Assembly: GCF_000797515.1 (NCBI RefSeq)
Contig: NZ_JSBN01000002.1
Span: 124,001-188,000 of the forward strand
DNA: 64,000 nucleotides
Origin: Sphingomonas sp. Ant H11
Lineage (GTDB): Bacteria; Pseudomonadota; Alphaproteobacteria; Sphingomonadales; Sphingomonadaceae
Reading direction: 5' to 3'
Shown here: positions 1 through 9,659 of the stretch, one piece after another
How the letters are laid out: every line of letters begins with the position of its first letter
Position numbering within the stretch: the first letter of the stretch is position 1
Notes under the pieces: generated by a model
The model's input: the letters and a program-made list of their open reading frames with translations, nothing else
The model's database searches: none
What the model was told of the DNA's origin: nothing
Translations under genes and position numbers: made by a program

Positions 1-1107
1 CGACTTGGCTGCCTGCCGCGAGACCCTTCAGGATCTCGACCCGGCCGTTGCTGCGTTGTCCGATCGTGATGGTCTGAGCCTTGAAGCCCCGCGCGGTCCG
101 CACGAACACGATGTCACGCCCCTCGAGCGTCTGCACCGCATCCTCCGGCACCACGATCGCATTGCTAGTCGTGCCGCCTCCGCTCGGTAGGAGCCGCACG
201 CGCACCGCGAGCCCTGGCTGAAGGCTGCCCGTCACATCGAGGACAGCAGTCGCCGAGCGCGTGTCATTGGCGAGGCCAGGCGTGACGGCGCGCACCCGTG
301 CTTCCACGGTTCGGCCGTCGGGCAATTCGATAATCGCCCGATCGCCGGGCGATAGCCGCTGTGCATCGGTCGGTCCGACCGCGGCTCGACCTGTATCTTC
401 GACGCATCGGCGACGCGCATCAGCTCGGTCTCGGGCTGGACAAAGGCGCCCAAGCTTACGTTCTCCGAGGTAACGCGGCCGGAAATCGGGCTGGACACCA
501 ACACGCCGCGGCCATCGGACGTCACCCGTGCGGCCCCTGCCGCCACGCTGGCGCGGCGCGCCTCAGCCACAGCAGACGCGGCCTCGGCTTCTGCCTGTTC
601 AAGCTCGACCCGCGCCGAGACCTTCTGGCGGAATAGATATTGCTCGCGGGCGAGTGCCTTTTGCGCCAGCGTCGATTTCGCAGCGGCAGCTGTGCGATCG
701 GCAGCAAACTGCGCCGCGTCCCGGCTTTCGACGACGGCGAGCGTTTCGCCGGCACGCACCGGATCACCGAGCCGCTTCATCAATCGCGTGACCGCGCCGC
801 CTGCGCGGGCGGTCACGATCGCTTCGCCTTGCGGTGATGCGCTGACTGTCGCCTGCGCTACGATTTCCGCGCCGAGCCCGCTGGGATTGATCGTCTCGAC
901 GGCAATACCGGCCTGCTGGACCGCTTGCGCGGTCATCGCCACCGTGTCGGGGTTTTTTTTCTCCTCTTTAGGGGCGGCGGTGTTGCCGCTTGCCGCTTCG
1001 GTCGCGGCAGGTTCACTCGCGGTCCAGCGTGCGATCCCGAAGCCGCCAAGTGCGGCGACGATCGCGACAGCCGCCGCACCGCCAAGAAAGCGCTTATCGT
1101 TCATCAT
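1..1107 (-). CDS. czcB: RND efflux periplasmic adaptor, CzcB-like (first copy; frameshifted, cut by window edge)
   Basis: Membrane-fusion (HlyD-type) adaptor that links an inner-membrane heavy-metal RND pump to its outer-membrane channel. The N-terminus has one membrane/signal segment (residues about 8-26), followed by the lipoyl-like and hairpin regions. It aligns along its whole length with the intact paralogue at 14103-15272. Near position 385 one base is missing relative to that paralogue, so the frame breaks after 'KIQVE'. Restoring one C on the plus strand lets the match run on (PTDAQRLSPGDRAIIELPDG and beyond) to the window edge. The start ATG overlaps the stop of the upstream czcC copy (ATGATG at 1107-1102), which implies translational coupling. 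The matching czcA would lie outside the window. The metal (Co/Zn/Cd/Ni) cannot be fixed from sequence. Confidence 0.88.
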
Positions 1108-2457
1108 CGATCATCTCCGGAAATCGTCGGGGCCGGCGTCGTGAGCCGGTCGAGCCGGGCCTGCGCGTCGTGGTACGCCGCAAGCGCATCGACGTAGGTC
1201 TGGCGGGTCTGTGAAAGCGTGCGCTCGGCATCGAGGAGCGCGATCTGGTCGAACTTGCCCTGCGTCCAACCGATCCGCGCTATGCGGGCGGCCTCCTGTG
1301 CCGCCGCCAGTCCCGGCCCGCCCGCCGCTCGCGCGGTCGCAGCGGCGTTCGCCACTTCGGTTTGTGCGCTAGCGATCTGTTGCCGGGTATCGATCACGGC
1401 GAGGTTGCGCAGCGCGATCGCCTGCGTCTGTTCAGAGCGTGACTGCGCCACGAAGGCGCTGCCGTTGTTGAAGAACGGGATCGGGATCGAAATGCCGACG
1501 ACCGCGGCGGTGTCGTTGGTCGCCGCCAGTCGGCGGGCGGAGGCGCTGACCGTTACGTCAGGAACCCGCAACGACCGAGCCACGCGAACCTGCGCATCCG
1601 CGGTGCGAACATCCGCTTCCGCAGCAACCAAGGCGAGCGTCCCATCAACATCGACGGGCCGGGGCGGTCCGTAATCAGCGATCCGCTCGAACCAGGCGCG
1701 ATCGAGTGGGCCCATCACCGGCACCGACAACAATGTCTCAAGGTTTGCACGCGCCGCCTGTGCCTGCCGGGCCGCGATATCGGCTGCGACCTGCGCATTG
1801 ATGCGCAGCACATCGGCGCGCTGTTGCTCGATCGGACCTACATCGCCGGCCTTGACGCGCTCGCTTGAGACCCGGAACGCGTTGTTGGCGATCCCTGCCT
1901 GCTCGCTCAGCACTTCGGCACGGCGCTCGGCGGCGGCGGCTTCGATATAGAGCTGCGTAATCCGCAAGCGGAGATCCGCCTTCGCGATTTCAGCCTGGAC
2001 TTGCGCGCGACTGAGGCGTGCGGTTGCAAGCGCGACACGCGCTGGCCGCTTGCCGCCCAACTCTAGCGGGAGCGCCACGCCAACCGTCGTCTCGGAGCTT
2101 CGCAAACCCTTGTAGACGCCGGTCCCCGCAAGATTCTCAACCTGCGCCTGCACTTCTGGGTTGGGGCGCAAGCCTGCGACACGCCGCGCCGCGGTCGCGG
2201 CATCGACGCCGGCCGTGGCCGCCGCGATCGACGGAAGTGGAGCCGATCCGCTCCCCCCCCGATGCCGCGCCGTTGTCGAGGACGGCCGACGGGATGGATG
2301 GCATGCCGCCCGCAGCGAGAGCGTTCTCGAGCGAGAACGCATCGGCCGATTGTGACGAAGTGGTCGCCGCCGGAATGCCGGGCGGCGTTGTTGTTTGCGC
2401 CCCGGCCGCACCGGCAAGGGACGCCGCGACCATGACGGCCGCGATTGTACGATACAT
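1104..2457 (-). CDS. czcC: Outer-membrane metal efflux channel, TolC/CzcC family (first copy; frameshifted in a G8 tract)
   Basis: Outer-membrane factor of a CzcCBA-type efflux complex. Translation starts at ATG 2457, preceded by an AGGAG ribosome site at 2467-2471, and gives a signal peptide (MYRTIAAVMVAASLAGAAGA). The frame breaks in a run of eight C (plus strand 2253-2260) and resumes one base off with SIAAATAGVDAATAARRVAG. From there it matches the intact paralogue at 12701-14014 almost continuously (GLRPNPEVQ, ALPLELGGKR, ADLRLRITQLY, QGKFDQIALLDAERTLSQTRQ). Removing one base of the tract gives a normal product of about 450 residues. This is either a homopolymer sequencing error or a slippage site. 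It overlaps the start of the czcB copy by a few bases, so the two form one operon read leftward. Confidence 0.88.
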
Positions 2458-2522
2458 GGATGATAACTCCTGACGAACCGGGTTCGCCCCGCGCGGCAAT
2501 TGCCGGCGAGGTCAGCGGATCC

Positions 2523-2873
2523 TCAGGCTTGGGGAGGCCTCAGCGCCGGATCGGCGGTAGAGAGCGGCCGCATGGAATGACTCGCGAAGACGGGGGCGAC
2601 CCGAAGATCGCGCGTCAGTGCTGCGTTGGTAGCCTTGACCGGCGCTGCGACGTGATCGCCATGGCAACCACCGTGATGATGAGGATAGCCCTTGTCGCTA
2701 TCAGAAGGCACTTGGTCGGCGTCGCCAGGTACATGGCCTAACGCAACTTCGTCCACGCGCGCCTCATGGGATGAAGCGCTAACATCCGGTCGCTCCAGCA
2801 CATGCGCAGTCGCCGTCGTTCCCAAGGAGAGGGCGATCGTCAAATACGCAAGGATGTTCAGCAGGCGTCGCAC
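2523..2873 (-). CDS. Small exported histidine-rich protein
   Basis: A 116-residue product starting at GTG 2873, with a clear signal peptide (MRRLLNILAYLTIALSLGTTATA). A central metal-ligand cluster follows (HHHGGCHGDH, about residues 65-74). It resembles the short His-rich periplasmic proteins often encoded at the head of czc/cnr-type operons (CzcI- or DUF2946-like). I cannot assign it to a named family with certainty. It lies 65 bp upstream of czcC in the same direction, so it probably shares the transcript and may bind or sense metal in the periplasm. The C-terminal third is Pro/Ala-rich and unremarkable. Confidence 0.6.
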   Translation of the reverse strand: MRRLLNILAYLTIALSLGTTATAHVLERPDVSASSHEARVDEVALGHVPGDADQVPSDSDKGYPHHHGGCHGDHVAAPVKATNAALTRDLRVAPVFASHSMRPLSTADPALRPPQA

Positions 2874-3043
2874 GGATCACGCTCTAACAGGAACGCAGGT
2901 AACGGGCTAGTCCGCTCGTCGCATGAAGAAATAAAGCCGTCATCGGAAAGTCTGCAATAAAATAGGACGTGCCTTGCGCCATATCGGGATCGCCTCGGCA
3001 CGCACCCACTCGCCTAGGAATATACACGCGCGTTCGGGCTGCA

Positions 3044-5017
3044 TCAGCCGGTGGCCGCAGCGGCTCGGCGCCGGTTGAGGATGAACCCGCCGATTACCGC
3101 GATGAACATCAGGAGCTGAGCCGCCATCGATTGCAAGGTCGGGAAGATACCGAGCATAGAAACGCGGATCCCGCCGCCAAGCGGCGCAATGTCGATGATG
3201 CCGGCTTCCTGTAGCGCCGACACGCCCTTGCCGGCGAGGACTACGGTGAGGATGGCCATCAGCCAAGCACTGTAGGCAAAGAATTTCGCGATCGGCAGGG
3301 CGCGGCTGTAGCGCAACATGGCCCAGGCAATGAGCCCGAGCAGAACGACCGCCGAGCCGGCGCCCGCCAACATCATGCCGCCATTGCCCTGGGTCCAGAG
3401 CGCGGCATAGAACAGCATCGTCTCGAACACCTCGCGATAAACGACGATGAAGGCCAGGCCGAACAGGAACCAGGCCGACTGCTTCGACAATGCGTGCGAT
3501 ATCTTCTCGCGGATGTAGCGCTGCCATTGGTCCGCCTGCGCCTTGCCGTGCATCCAGATCCCCACGGAGAGCAGGACGACAGCCGCGAACAGCGACCCGA
3601 ACCCTTCGGTAAGCTCCCGGCTCGCGCCGCTGATCCCGATCGCATAGGTCGCGATTCCCCATGTGACCGCGCCGACTATGAGCGCCCCGATCCAGCCGCC
3701 ATGGACATAGGGCAGCACTTCAGGCCGCTCGGCCTTGCGGAGGAAAGCGATCATCGCGACGACGATCAGCAGGGCTTCGAGCCCCTCGCGCAGCAGAATG
3801 GTGAAGGCGCCCAGGAAGGTCGATGCGCTGCTCGCTGCGTCCGGGGACAATGCCGCGTCGGCATCGTCGAACAGGCCGTCGAGCACCTGGACGCGCGTGG
3901 CAACCTCGTCGGCGGGGCGACCTTGCTGGAGTGATGCCCGAAATTCGCCCATGGCGCTTTCGATGTGCCCCATGAGCGTTGCGTCGCGCGCGGTCAGCAT
4001 CGGCTCGAGTGGCTCGAAGCCATCGAGATAAGCCGAAAGCGCGAGTTCCTGGGCAGCGTGACGGTCGCCACCGCGGTACGCGGCAAGGCTCCGTGCCAGT
4101 TTTTCGCGCGCGATGGTCAGCGAGCCGGGTGCCTGCCGGATCACCGCGTCCGGGTGACGGCGCAGATAGGCGATCACCGCGTCGGCCTTGGCAGGTCCGA
4201 TCGTCTTGGCAAGCACCTCCGGGGTCAGTCCCGCCAGTGTTGTCAGGTCGGGGATCATGTGCCGCAGGCCGGGATCGGATTTCCACAGCCGCTCGCCCTG
4301 GCTTGCAAGGGCGTCGGGAAAGGCAAAGCGACCGGCATAGAAGGCCAACGCCCAGCGATCATCGCTCGGCAAGGTCGCAAAGCTTTGCATCGCCGTGCCG
4401 TCGATGCCCTGGTCGATGACCTGGTACAGCGCGAAGGGACTGCGTTGCCGCGCGCGCGTTATTTCGCTGAAGGCGATCGGCGGCGTGGTGAGCTTCGCCG
4501 CGTCGGGGCCATGCCCATCCCCGGTCATGCCGTGACAACTCGCGCAATTCTGCGCGAACAACGTGGCGCCGCGGGCGAGGTCGGGCGCCTTGCCCGGCGC
4601 GAGCGGCACGGGATAGGCCTTGAGCAGATCGGCGGCGAGGCCATGGGCGATGCGGGCGACCTCTTCGGGCGTTCCCTTCGCGGCGATGACGCCCTGAAGT
4701 CGAGCTGCGCCCGCGATCAGCTTCCCGCGCGCCGGCGTGGGCGACAGCGTCGAAAGGCGAGTCGATACCGAGGCCGCGAATTCGGTCATCTCGGCATATT
4801 CGGAAGGACTCTTCACCCGTCCGCCGCTGACAGCACCGCCATAGTCGACCGCCATATAATCAAGTAGCCGCCATGCCGTCTGGACGTCGGTCGTTTGGGC
4901 ATGGGCCGCGACGCTTGTGCCAAGGGCAAACAAGAGGGCGCCGAGCACCGCCAGCGCGCGGCGCAACGAGACCGTCCGCAAGAGAATCGACAAAGGGCTG
5001 TTTGAAGGCGTAAACAT
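3044..5017 (-). CDS. pbrT: Cytochrome c-FTR1 fusion permease, PbrT-like metal uptake protein
   Basis: A 657-residue membrane protein. A signal peptide (about 1-40) precedes a cytochrome c domain with haem motif CASCH (158-162). A helical spacer follows, then an FTR1-type permease with the two signature motifs REGLE (410-414) and REVFE (528-532) and about seven membrane segments. In Cupriavidus metallidurans this architecture is PbrT, a Pb(II) uptake protein encoded beside pbrR and pbrA, the same neighbours as here. Iron uptake (EfeU-like) is the alternative role. The ATG at 5017 is only a few bases downstream of the -10 of its MerR-type promoter, so the transcript may be leaderless. A TTG at 5023 is in frame but overlaps that promoter. 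The reading frame is intact. Confidence 0.85.
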   Translation of the reverse strand: MFTPSNSPLSILLRTVSLRRALAVLGALLFALGTSVAAHAQTTDVQTAWRLLDYMAVDYGGAVSGGRVKSPSEYAEMTEFAASVSTRLSTLSPTPARGKLIAGAARLQGVIAAKGTPEEVARIAHGLAADLLKAYPVPLAPGKAPDLARGATLFAQNCASCHGMTGDGHGPDAAKLTTPPIAFSEITRARQRSPFALYQVIDQGIDGTAMQSFATLPSDDRWALAFYAGRFAFPDALASQGERLWKSDPGLRHMIPDLTTLAGLTPEVLAKTIGPAKADAVIAYLRRHPDAVIRQAPGSLTIAREKLARSLAAYRGGDRHAAQELALSAYLDGFEPLEPMLTARDATLMGHIESAMGEFRASLQQGRPADEVATRVQVLDGLFDDADAALSPDAASSASTFLGAFTILLREGLEALLIVVAMIAFLRKAERPEVLPYVHGGWIGALIVGAVTWGIATYAIGISGASRELTEGFGSLFAAVVLLSVGIWMHGKAQADQWQRYIREKISHALSKQSAWFLFGLAFIVVYREVFETMLFYAALWTQGNGGMMLAGAGSAVVLLGLIAWAMLRYSRALPIAKFFAYSAWLMAILTVVLAGKGVSALQEAGIIDIAPLGGGIRVSMLGIFPTLQSMAAQLLMFIAVIGGFILNRRRAAAATG

Positions 5018-5023
5018 GCGCAA

Positions 5024-5054
5024 CGTCTACACCCTCTAGCCGCTAGAGGGTCAA
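5024..5054 (-). promoter_or_regulatory. MerR-type promoter/operator of pbrT
   Basis: Read on the minus strand: -35 TTGACC (5054-5049), a 19-bp spacer, and -10 TAGACG (5029-5024). The overlong spacer is the hallmark of MerR-activated promoters. The spacer region contains a perfect inverted repeat, ACCCTCTAG / CTAGAGGGT with a 3-bp centre (5031-5051), which closely resembles known PbrR/CadR/ZntR operators. It lies between pbrT and the regulator at 5122-5541, which is the likely binding protein. Confidence 0.85.
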
Positions 5055-5121
5055 GTGGTTTTGCGACTTGTTTGCATTAGCTGCTGGCAATTGCGAACGG
5101 TGGTATCATCAACCGCCCTGC

Positions 5122-5541
5122 TCAGCTGAACGTGGCGGAATCCGGCGCCAATGTCTCGATGATGCGGCACTCGGAAATAGTGCCCTGTCCGCACTGGACA
5201 ATCACGTTGCTCAACTCGGACCTCAAAGTATTCAGATCGCGGAGCTTTCGGTCGATTTCGGCGAGATGCTCCCGCGCGATCGCGTCCACCGCCTTGCAAG
5301 AAATATCCTTCTGGTCGGCGAGCTTGAGCAACTCCTGAACCTGGTCGATCGAGAAACCCAGCGCGCGAGCCCTGCGAATGAAACTGAGCCGTGCGAGATG
5401 TTGGGCGGTGTAGGCGCGATAGTTGTTCTTTGTTCGGGCGGGCGCCGCCAACAAGCCGATGCTCTCATAATAGCGGATCGTCTCCACCTTGCTGTCGGTG
5501 GCTTTGGCGAGACTCCCGATGCTGAGCGGCTCGGTGGACAT
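5122..5541 (-). CDS. pbrR: MerR-family metal-responsive regulator, PbrR/CadR-like
   Basis: A 139-residue MerR protein: winged helix-turn-helix (SIGSLAKATDSKVETIRYYE, residues 7-26), then a long dimer helix and a metal-binding tail. Three cysteines at 82, 117 and 125 correspond, after aligning the HTH, to Cys77/112/119 of CadR/PbrR-type regulators, so Pb(II)/Cd(II) (or Hg/Zn) is the expected effector. ATG 5541 is chosen because the HTH begins immediately after it; the longer frame upstream runs through the divergent promoter. It is divergent from pbrA, with the shared 19-bp-spacer promoter between them, and about 100 bp upstream of pbrT in the same direction. It probably represses and activates both. 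Confidence 0.88.
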   Translation of the reverse strand: MSTEPLSIGSLAKATDSKVETIRYYESIGLLAAPARTKNNYRAYTAQHLARLSFIRRARALGFSIDQVQELLKLADQKDISCKAVDAIAREHLAEIDRKLRDLNTLRSELSNVIVQCGQGTISECRIIETLAPDSATFS

Positions 5542-5546
5542 ATCGT

Positions 5547-5577
5547 TTGACCCTCTAGTGACTTCAGACTGTATAGT
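5547..5577 (+). promoter_or_regulatory. MerR-type promoter of the P-type ATPase gene
   Basis: The -35 TTGACC (5547-5552) and -10 TATAGT (5572-5577) are separated by exactly 19 bp. The spacer carries a partial dyad starting CCCTCTAG, the same half-site as in the perfect operator at 5031-5051, with a degenerate right arm. It reads into the ATPase at 5609 and away from the MerR gene. Confidence 0.8.
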
Positions 5578-5608
5578 GGGTGTCATGTCGAAAAGTCGAG
5601 GTGACGCA

Positions 5609-8132
5609 ATGTTCGAGCAGACCGGGACGAGCCCCATAGCGATAGGGCGCCGGTGGCGCTTCAAGGTCCAGGGGCTAGACTGCCAGAATGAGGTTCGATT
5701 GCTCAGAGAAGCGCTTATCCCACTCGTTGGAGATGAGCGGTTTTTGTCGTTCCAGCCGAAGCTTGGCCTGCTCGACGTCGATGTCGCGTCCGGCCTCACA
5801 GTCGAAGCCGTGATCGCGGCCGTATCGACCACCGGGATGACCGCCGAGCTAGATGGTCAGAGCGGTATCTCAAAAGATGCCGCAGGAGCCGACGGTTGCA
5901 GAAGCTGCTCGGGTGAACCGGCGCCCGTTGCCCAGGCTCTCCCGGACCATCCGGACGGCGTCATTTTCGAAATCCATGGCATGGACTGCGGTGACGAAGT
6001 CGCGGTGCTCAAGCGCGAACTCGGTCCGATCGTAGGGCCGGAAAATCTGTCGTTCGATCTCATCAACGGTCGCATGTCGATCGCGAGCGGTGCCGATCTC
6101 TCTCTTCACGCCGACATCCTAAGGGCAGTCGAACGCACGGGGATGCGCGCCGAACTGTGGAAAGAAGGCGAGCGCAGTGCCGGTGCGCCAGAGGAGCAGC
6201 GGCGACGCCGGGTTCAGGCCGGGCTGACCATCGCAAGCGGCGCTTTGGTCCTGGTCGGTTTTGCGATTCACGCGCGCGCAAACGGCTTCGCTGCGGTACT
6301 GCACGAGAGTCTGGCGCGCGAGGCGCACCCCCCGGTTCTGGCGATGCTCGCTTATTCCTTGTCGGTCCTGTCGGCAGTTCGATACGTCGCACCCAAGGCG
6401 ATCCTCGCGGCGCGGCGACTCCGGCCGGACATGAACCTGCTCATGCTGGTCGCGGTGGCGGGTGCCCTCGGCATCGGCCAATGGTTCGAAGCGGCGACTG
6501 TCGCATTTTTTCTTCGCCCTTGCGCTGGCGCTTGAGGCATGGAGCCTGGGACGTGCCCGCCGTGCCGTCGCCGCACTTATGGAAATCGCGCCGGATTCTG
6601 CCCGGATACGAGATGCGGCAGGCGTCGAGAAGGACGTACCCGTTGCCGAAGTTGCGGTCGGAACCCATGTGATCGTTCCCCCGGGCGGAAAGATACCGCT
6701 CGACGGCTATGTGGTTGCGGGGACGAGCGCGGTCAATCAGGCGCCAATCACGGGCGAAAGCGTACCCGTTACGGTGACGCAAGACGCGGTGGTCTATGCC
6801 GGGACCATCAACGGCATGGGCGCGCTCGAGATCGTAACCACCCGGCCAGCCTCCGACACCACGCTCGCGCGTATCGTGCGCATGGTCGGCGAGGCGCAGA
6901 GCAAACGGGCTCCGAGCGAACAGTGGGTGGAACGCTTCGCGCGGATATACACGCCGGTCGTGATGGCGCTTTCCCTGGCGGCATTCCTCGTGCCGCCGCT
7001 TCTGCTCGGGGGAAGTTGGGCCGCATGGTTCTATCAAGCGCTGGTGTTGCTCGTCATCGCCTGTCCCTGCGCCCTGGTCATCTCGACCCCTGTCAGCATA
7101 GTCGCAGGATTGACCGGCGCGGCCCGGCGGGGCGTGCTGATCAAGGGAGGTGTCCATCTGGAAACGCCTGCCCGCCTCACGGCGATTGCGATGGACAAGA
7201 CCGGCACACTCACGCTTGGCCGCCCCAAGGTGATCGAAATCATACCGATCGGCACCCGGAGCGAATCTGAGTTACTGTCATTTGCTGCTGCCGTTGAAGC
7301 CCGCAGCGAACACCCCATTGCGCGCGCAATCCTCGCCATTGCAGCGGAGCGCGGCATAGACGTGGTCCCCGCGAAAGACGTGACGGCTGTCCCGGGCCTA
7401 GGGGTTGTTGGCAAGATCAATGATCGCCACGTCTGGGTCGGTTCTGCCATCTATCTTGAACAGAGGCTCGGCGGCGGCGACAGCGAAAAACTGACAACCG
7501 CCTTGAAACGTATCGCTGGAGCCGGACTGACTGGAATCGCGGTCTGGGAATCCATGACAGTGATCGGGTTGATCGCGGTGGGTGATGCGGTGCGACCTGA
7601 AGCAAGACTAATCGTTGCACAATTACACGCCCTTGGCATCGCTCAAGTGGTCATGCTCACGGGAGATGCTCGCGCGCCGGCCGAAGCGATCGCGCATGAA
7701 ACCGGCGTGGATGAGGTTTACGCCGAGCTGCTTCCCGAACAGAAGGTCGAGGCGATAGAAAGACTGGTGGCGCAGCACGGCCTTGTTGCCATGGTCGGTG
7801 ACGGCGTCAACGACGCGCCGGCGATGGCGCGGGCGAGCCTCGGCATCGCGATGGGCGCGATTGGGAGTGATGCGGCGATCGAGACGGCCGACATCGCACT
7901 GATGCAGGACGATCTCTCCCAGCTACCGTGGCTCATTCGGCACTCACGAGCGACACTCACCATCATCCGGCAGAACATCGGCTTCTCGCTTGCGGTAAAG
8001 CTCGTCTTCGGGGGGCTGACGCTGCTTGGAATGGCGTCGCTCTGGGGCGCGATAGCAGCAGATGTCGGAGCATCGCTCCTGGTCGTGCTCAACGGGCTGC
8101 GTCTTATCGATCGCGACCAGCAGGCGCGATAG
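5609..8132 (+). CDS. pbrA: Heavy-metal P1B-type ATPase, PbrA/CadA/ZntA-like (frameshifted in a T6 tract)
   Basis: Inner-membrane ATPase exporting Pb(II)/Cd(II)/Zn(II). The start ATG 5609 has a GAGGTGA site at 5598-5604; an in-frame ATG at 5585 is less well placed. Two N-terminal HMA-like modules each carry a DCxxE motif (Cys25 and Cys127), with an extra GCRSC pair in the linker (97-100). Downstream are the membrane CPC motif (IACPCALV), TGES, DKTGTLT, SEHPIA and GDGVNDAPA, so all catalytic elements are present. The frame breaks at 6506-6511, where six T occur and five are needed (AFFFALALALEAW). Corrected length is about 840 residues. Neighbours pbrR, pbrT and the C55-PP phosphatase support lead/cadmium resistance. 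Confidence 0.9.
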
Positions 8133-8197
8133 CCCGGTTACCGAGCGTCCCGAAGCCACGATCTTCGCTCTTCCATCCCGCAAAGGACTACATTGAT

Positions 8198-9070
8198 ATG
8201 GCCGGCCAATGTACCGCGAGCATCGACACGGGCTTTGTGACATTGGGCTATGCCAAGGTCGCCCTATTGGGCGTGGTGCAGGGCATTACCGAACTTCTGC
8301 CGATTTCGTCGACAGCCCATATGCGCGTCGTACCTGCCGTGCTGGGGTGGCGAGATCCGGGTTCGGCCTTTTCGGCCGCGATGCAGCTTGCGGCGCTCGC
8401 CGCCGTTATCAGCTATTTTTGGCGAGACGTTCGCCGTCTTGCGGTCGGGTCAGTGTCGGCGATCAGCCGCCGCGAATTCGCCGATCCCGATCTTCGTCTG
8501 GCGACCTGGATCGTGCTGGCAACGATTCCTATCGCGCTGGCGGGCGCGTTACTTTCGAGCAGCCTCAATACATGCAACTCACCCCTTCGCGCATTGCCGG
8601 TGATTGGCTGGGCGTGCATCTTGATGGCGGTGCTGATGGCGCTCACCGAAATCCTGGCACGCCACCGCCGCAGCGTCGAGAATGCATCACTGGTGGACGC
8701 GCTGCTCGTCGGCCTGGCCCAGGTCGGAGCCCTCATCCCAGGCGTCTCACGCTCCGGATCGACTCTCACCGCTGCGCTCGCACTCGGATTTAAGCGTGAA
8801 GAAGCTGCGCGCTTTTCATTCCTGTTGGGCATCCCGGCTATCGCTCTCGCCGGATTGAAGGAATTGTGGGAGCTGCACAAAGTCCACCTCGACATGCACG
8901 GCTGGTCCATTCTGGCGGTCGGCCTTGGCGTCGCAACCGTTTCAGCATTCGCGGCGATCTGGGCGCTAATGCGCGTCCTCGAGCGCTTCTCCGCCTGGCC
9001 CTTCGTCATCTATCGCGGAGTGCTTGGCGTTCTTCTGGTCATCGCGACCACCAACGCCTGGCTAGTCTAA
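8198..9070 (+). CDS. Undecaprenyl-diphosphatase (UppP/BacA family), PbrB-like
   Basis: A 290-residue polytopic membrane protein with both UppP signatures, VVQGITELLPISSTAH near the N-terminus and IPGVSRSGST near residue 185. ATG 8198 follows an AAAGGA site at 8182-8187. The family releases phosphate from undecaprenyl diphosphate at the periplasmic face. In C. metallidurans, PbrB of this family works with the PbrA ATPase, where the phosphate released outside is thought to precipitate exported Pb(II). The gene follows the ATPase by 65 bp in the same direction, as in pbr operons. It could also be a housekeeping-type UppP, but the context favours the pbr role. Confidence 0.85.
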   Translation: MAGQCTASIDTGFVTLGYAKVALLGVVQGITELLPISSTAHMRVVPAVLGWRDPGSAFSAAMQLAALAAVISYFWRDVRRLAVGSVSAISRREFADPDLRLATWIVLATIPIALAGALLSSSLNTCNSPLRALPVIGWACILMAVLMALTEILARHRRSVENASLVDALLVGLAQVGALIPGVSRSGSTLTAALALGFKREEAARFSFLLGIPAIALAGLKELWELHKVHLDMHGWSILAVGLGVATVSAFAAIWALMRVLERFSAWPFVIYRGVLGVLLVIATTNAWLV

Positions 9071-9129
9071 GCGTCAGCCTCCCAACACATCGGGAAATTG
9101 GCATGGCAATGCCTCGTCGACGCATCGCG

Positions 9130-9153
9130 ATGCCTATGCCTATGCCTATGCCT
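9130..9153. repeat. Short tandem repeat, four units of ATGCCT
   Basis: Four perfect tandem hexamers in the non-coding stretch after the UppP-like gene, followed directly by AGGAGG. No gene on either strand looks real here. The rest of 9071-9299 shows nothing recognisable. Confidence 0.7.
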
Positions 9154-9299
9154 AGGAGGTTCACCCAATCTGGTATCAGGCGAATGGTCGTGCAGCTCAG
9201 TCAGATGTAGCCACAGTCCGATAGATACTAGATTTCGGCGACGATGAGAGGCGCCGTGACAGGTTCGCCGCTCTTGCAGCAACATCGATCAAATCGTGC

Positions 9300-9590
9300 T
9301 CAATTGGTAGCAGACAATGTTGTGATCAACGGGCATCCGACCTGATCGCCGACGTCGCAGGCACGAACGGTGTCGGCGGAATGGCCTTTGAACGCCATGG
9401 TCATTGCTGGCCAGCCCACCGCCAGTATCGGCCGATGCTGGATCGTGAGCTTGTTCGCCTTGGTATCGATCGCGGTGATGACATCGACACCCTGCCCCGT
9501 CGTGACGGCAGGCGCCTTCTTGTCCATGCCCGCCATACCGGCATGCCTTTCATATCTCCGCTCATGGATTGAGCGAGGGCCGGACCGGCG
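9300..9590 (-). pseudogene. Decayed CusF-like metal-binding protein remnant
   Basis: The frame from about 9527 down to 9300 encodes MDKKAPAVTTGQGVDVITAID and then a CusF fold. The copper ligands are still visible (His in IQHRPI; Trp and two Met in WPAMTMAF). It aligns with the intact cusF at 24337-24729. Upstream, AQSMSGDMKGM matches the paralogue's AAMSGDMANM but in another frame, so the N-terminus and signal peptide are broken. It directly follows a cusA remnant, the same order as the intact cus operon. A residual function of the domain cannot be excluded. Confidence 0.7.
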
Positions 9591-9659
9591 GAAGATGGCG
9601 GCGGTACGCAATGCGATGCGTAGCGCTCTTATGATGACTTCCTTTTGCTGAGAGGTTGG

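Noticed and set aside
9067-9285. 72-codon minus-strand frame with an RHRHRHRHR run
   Set aside because: The run merely reflects the ATGCCT hexamer repeat; no start signal and no family match.
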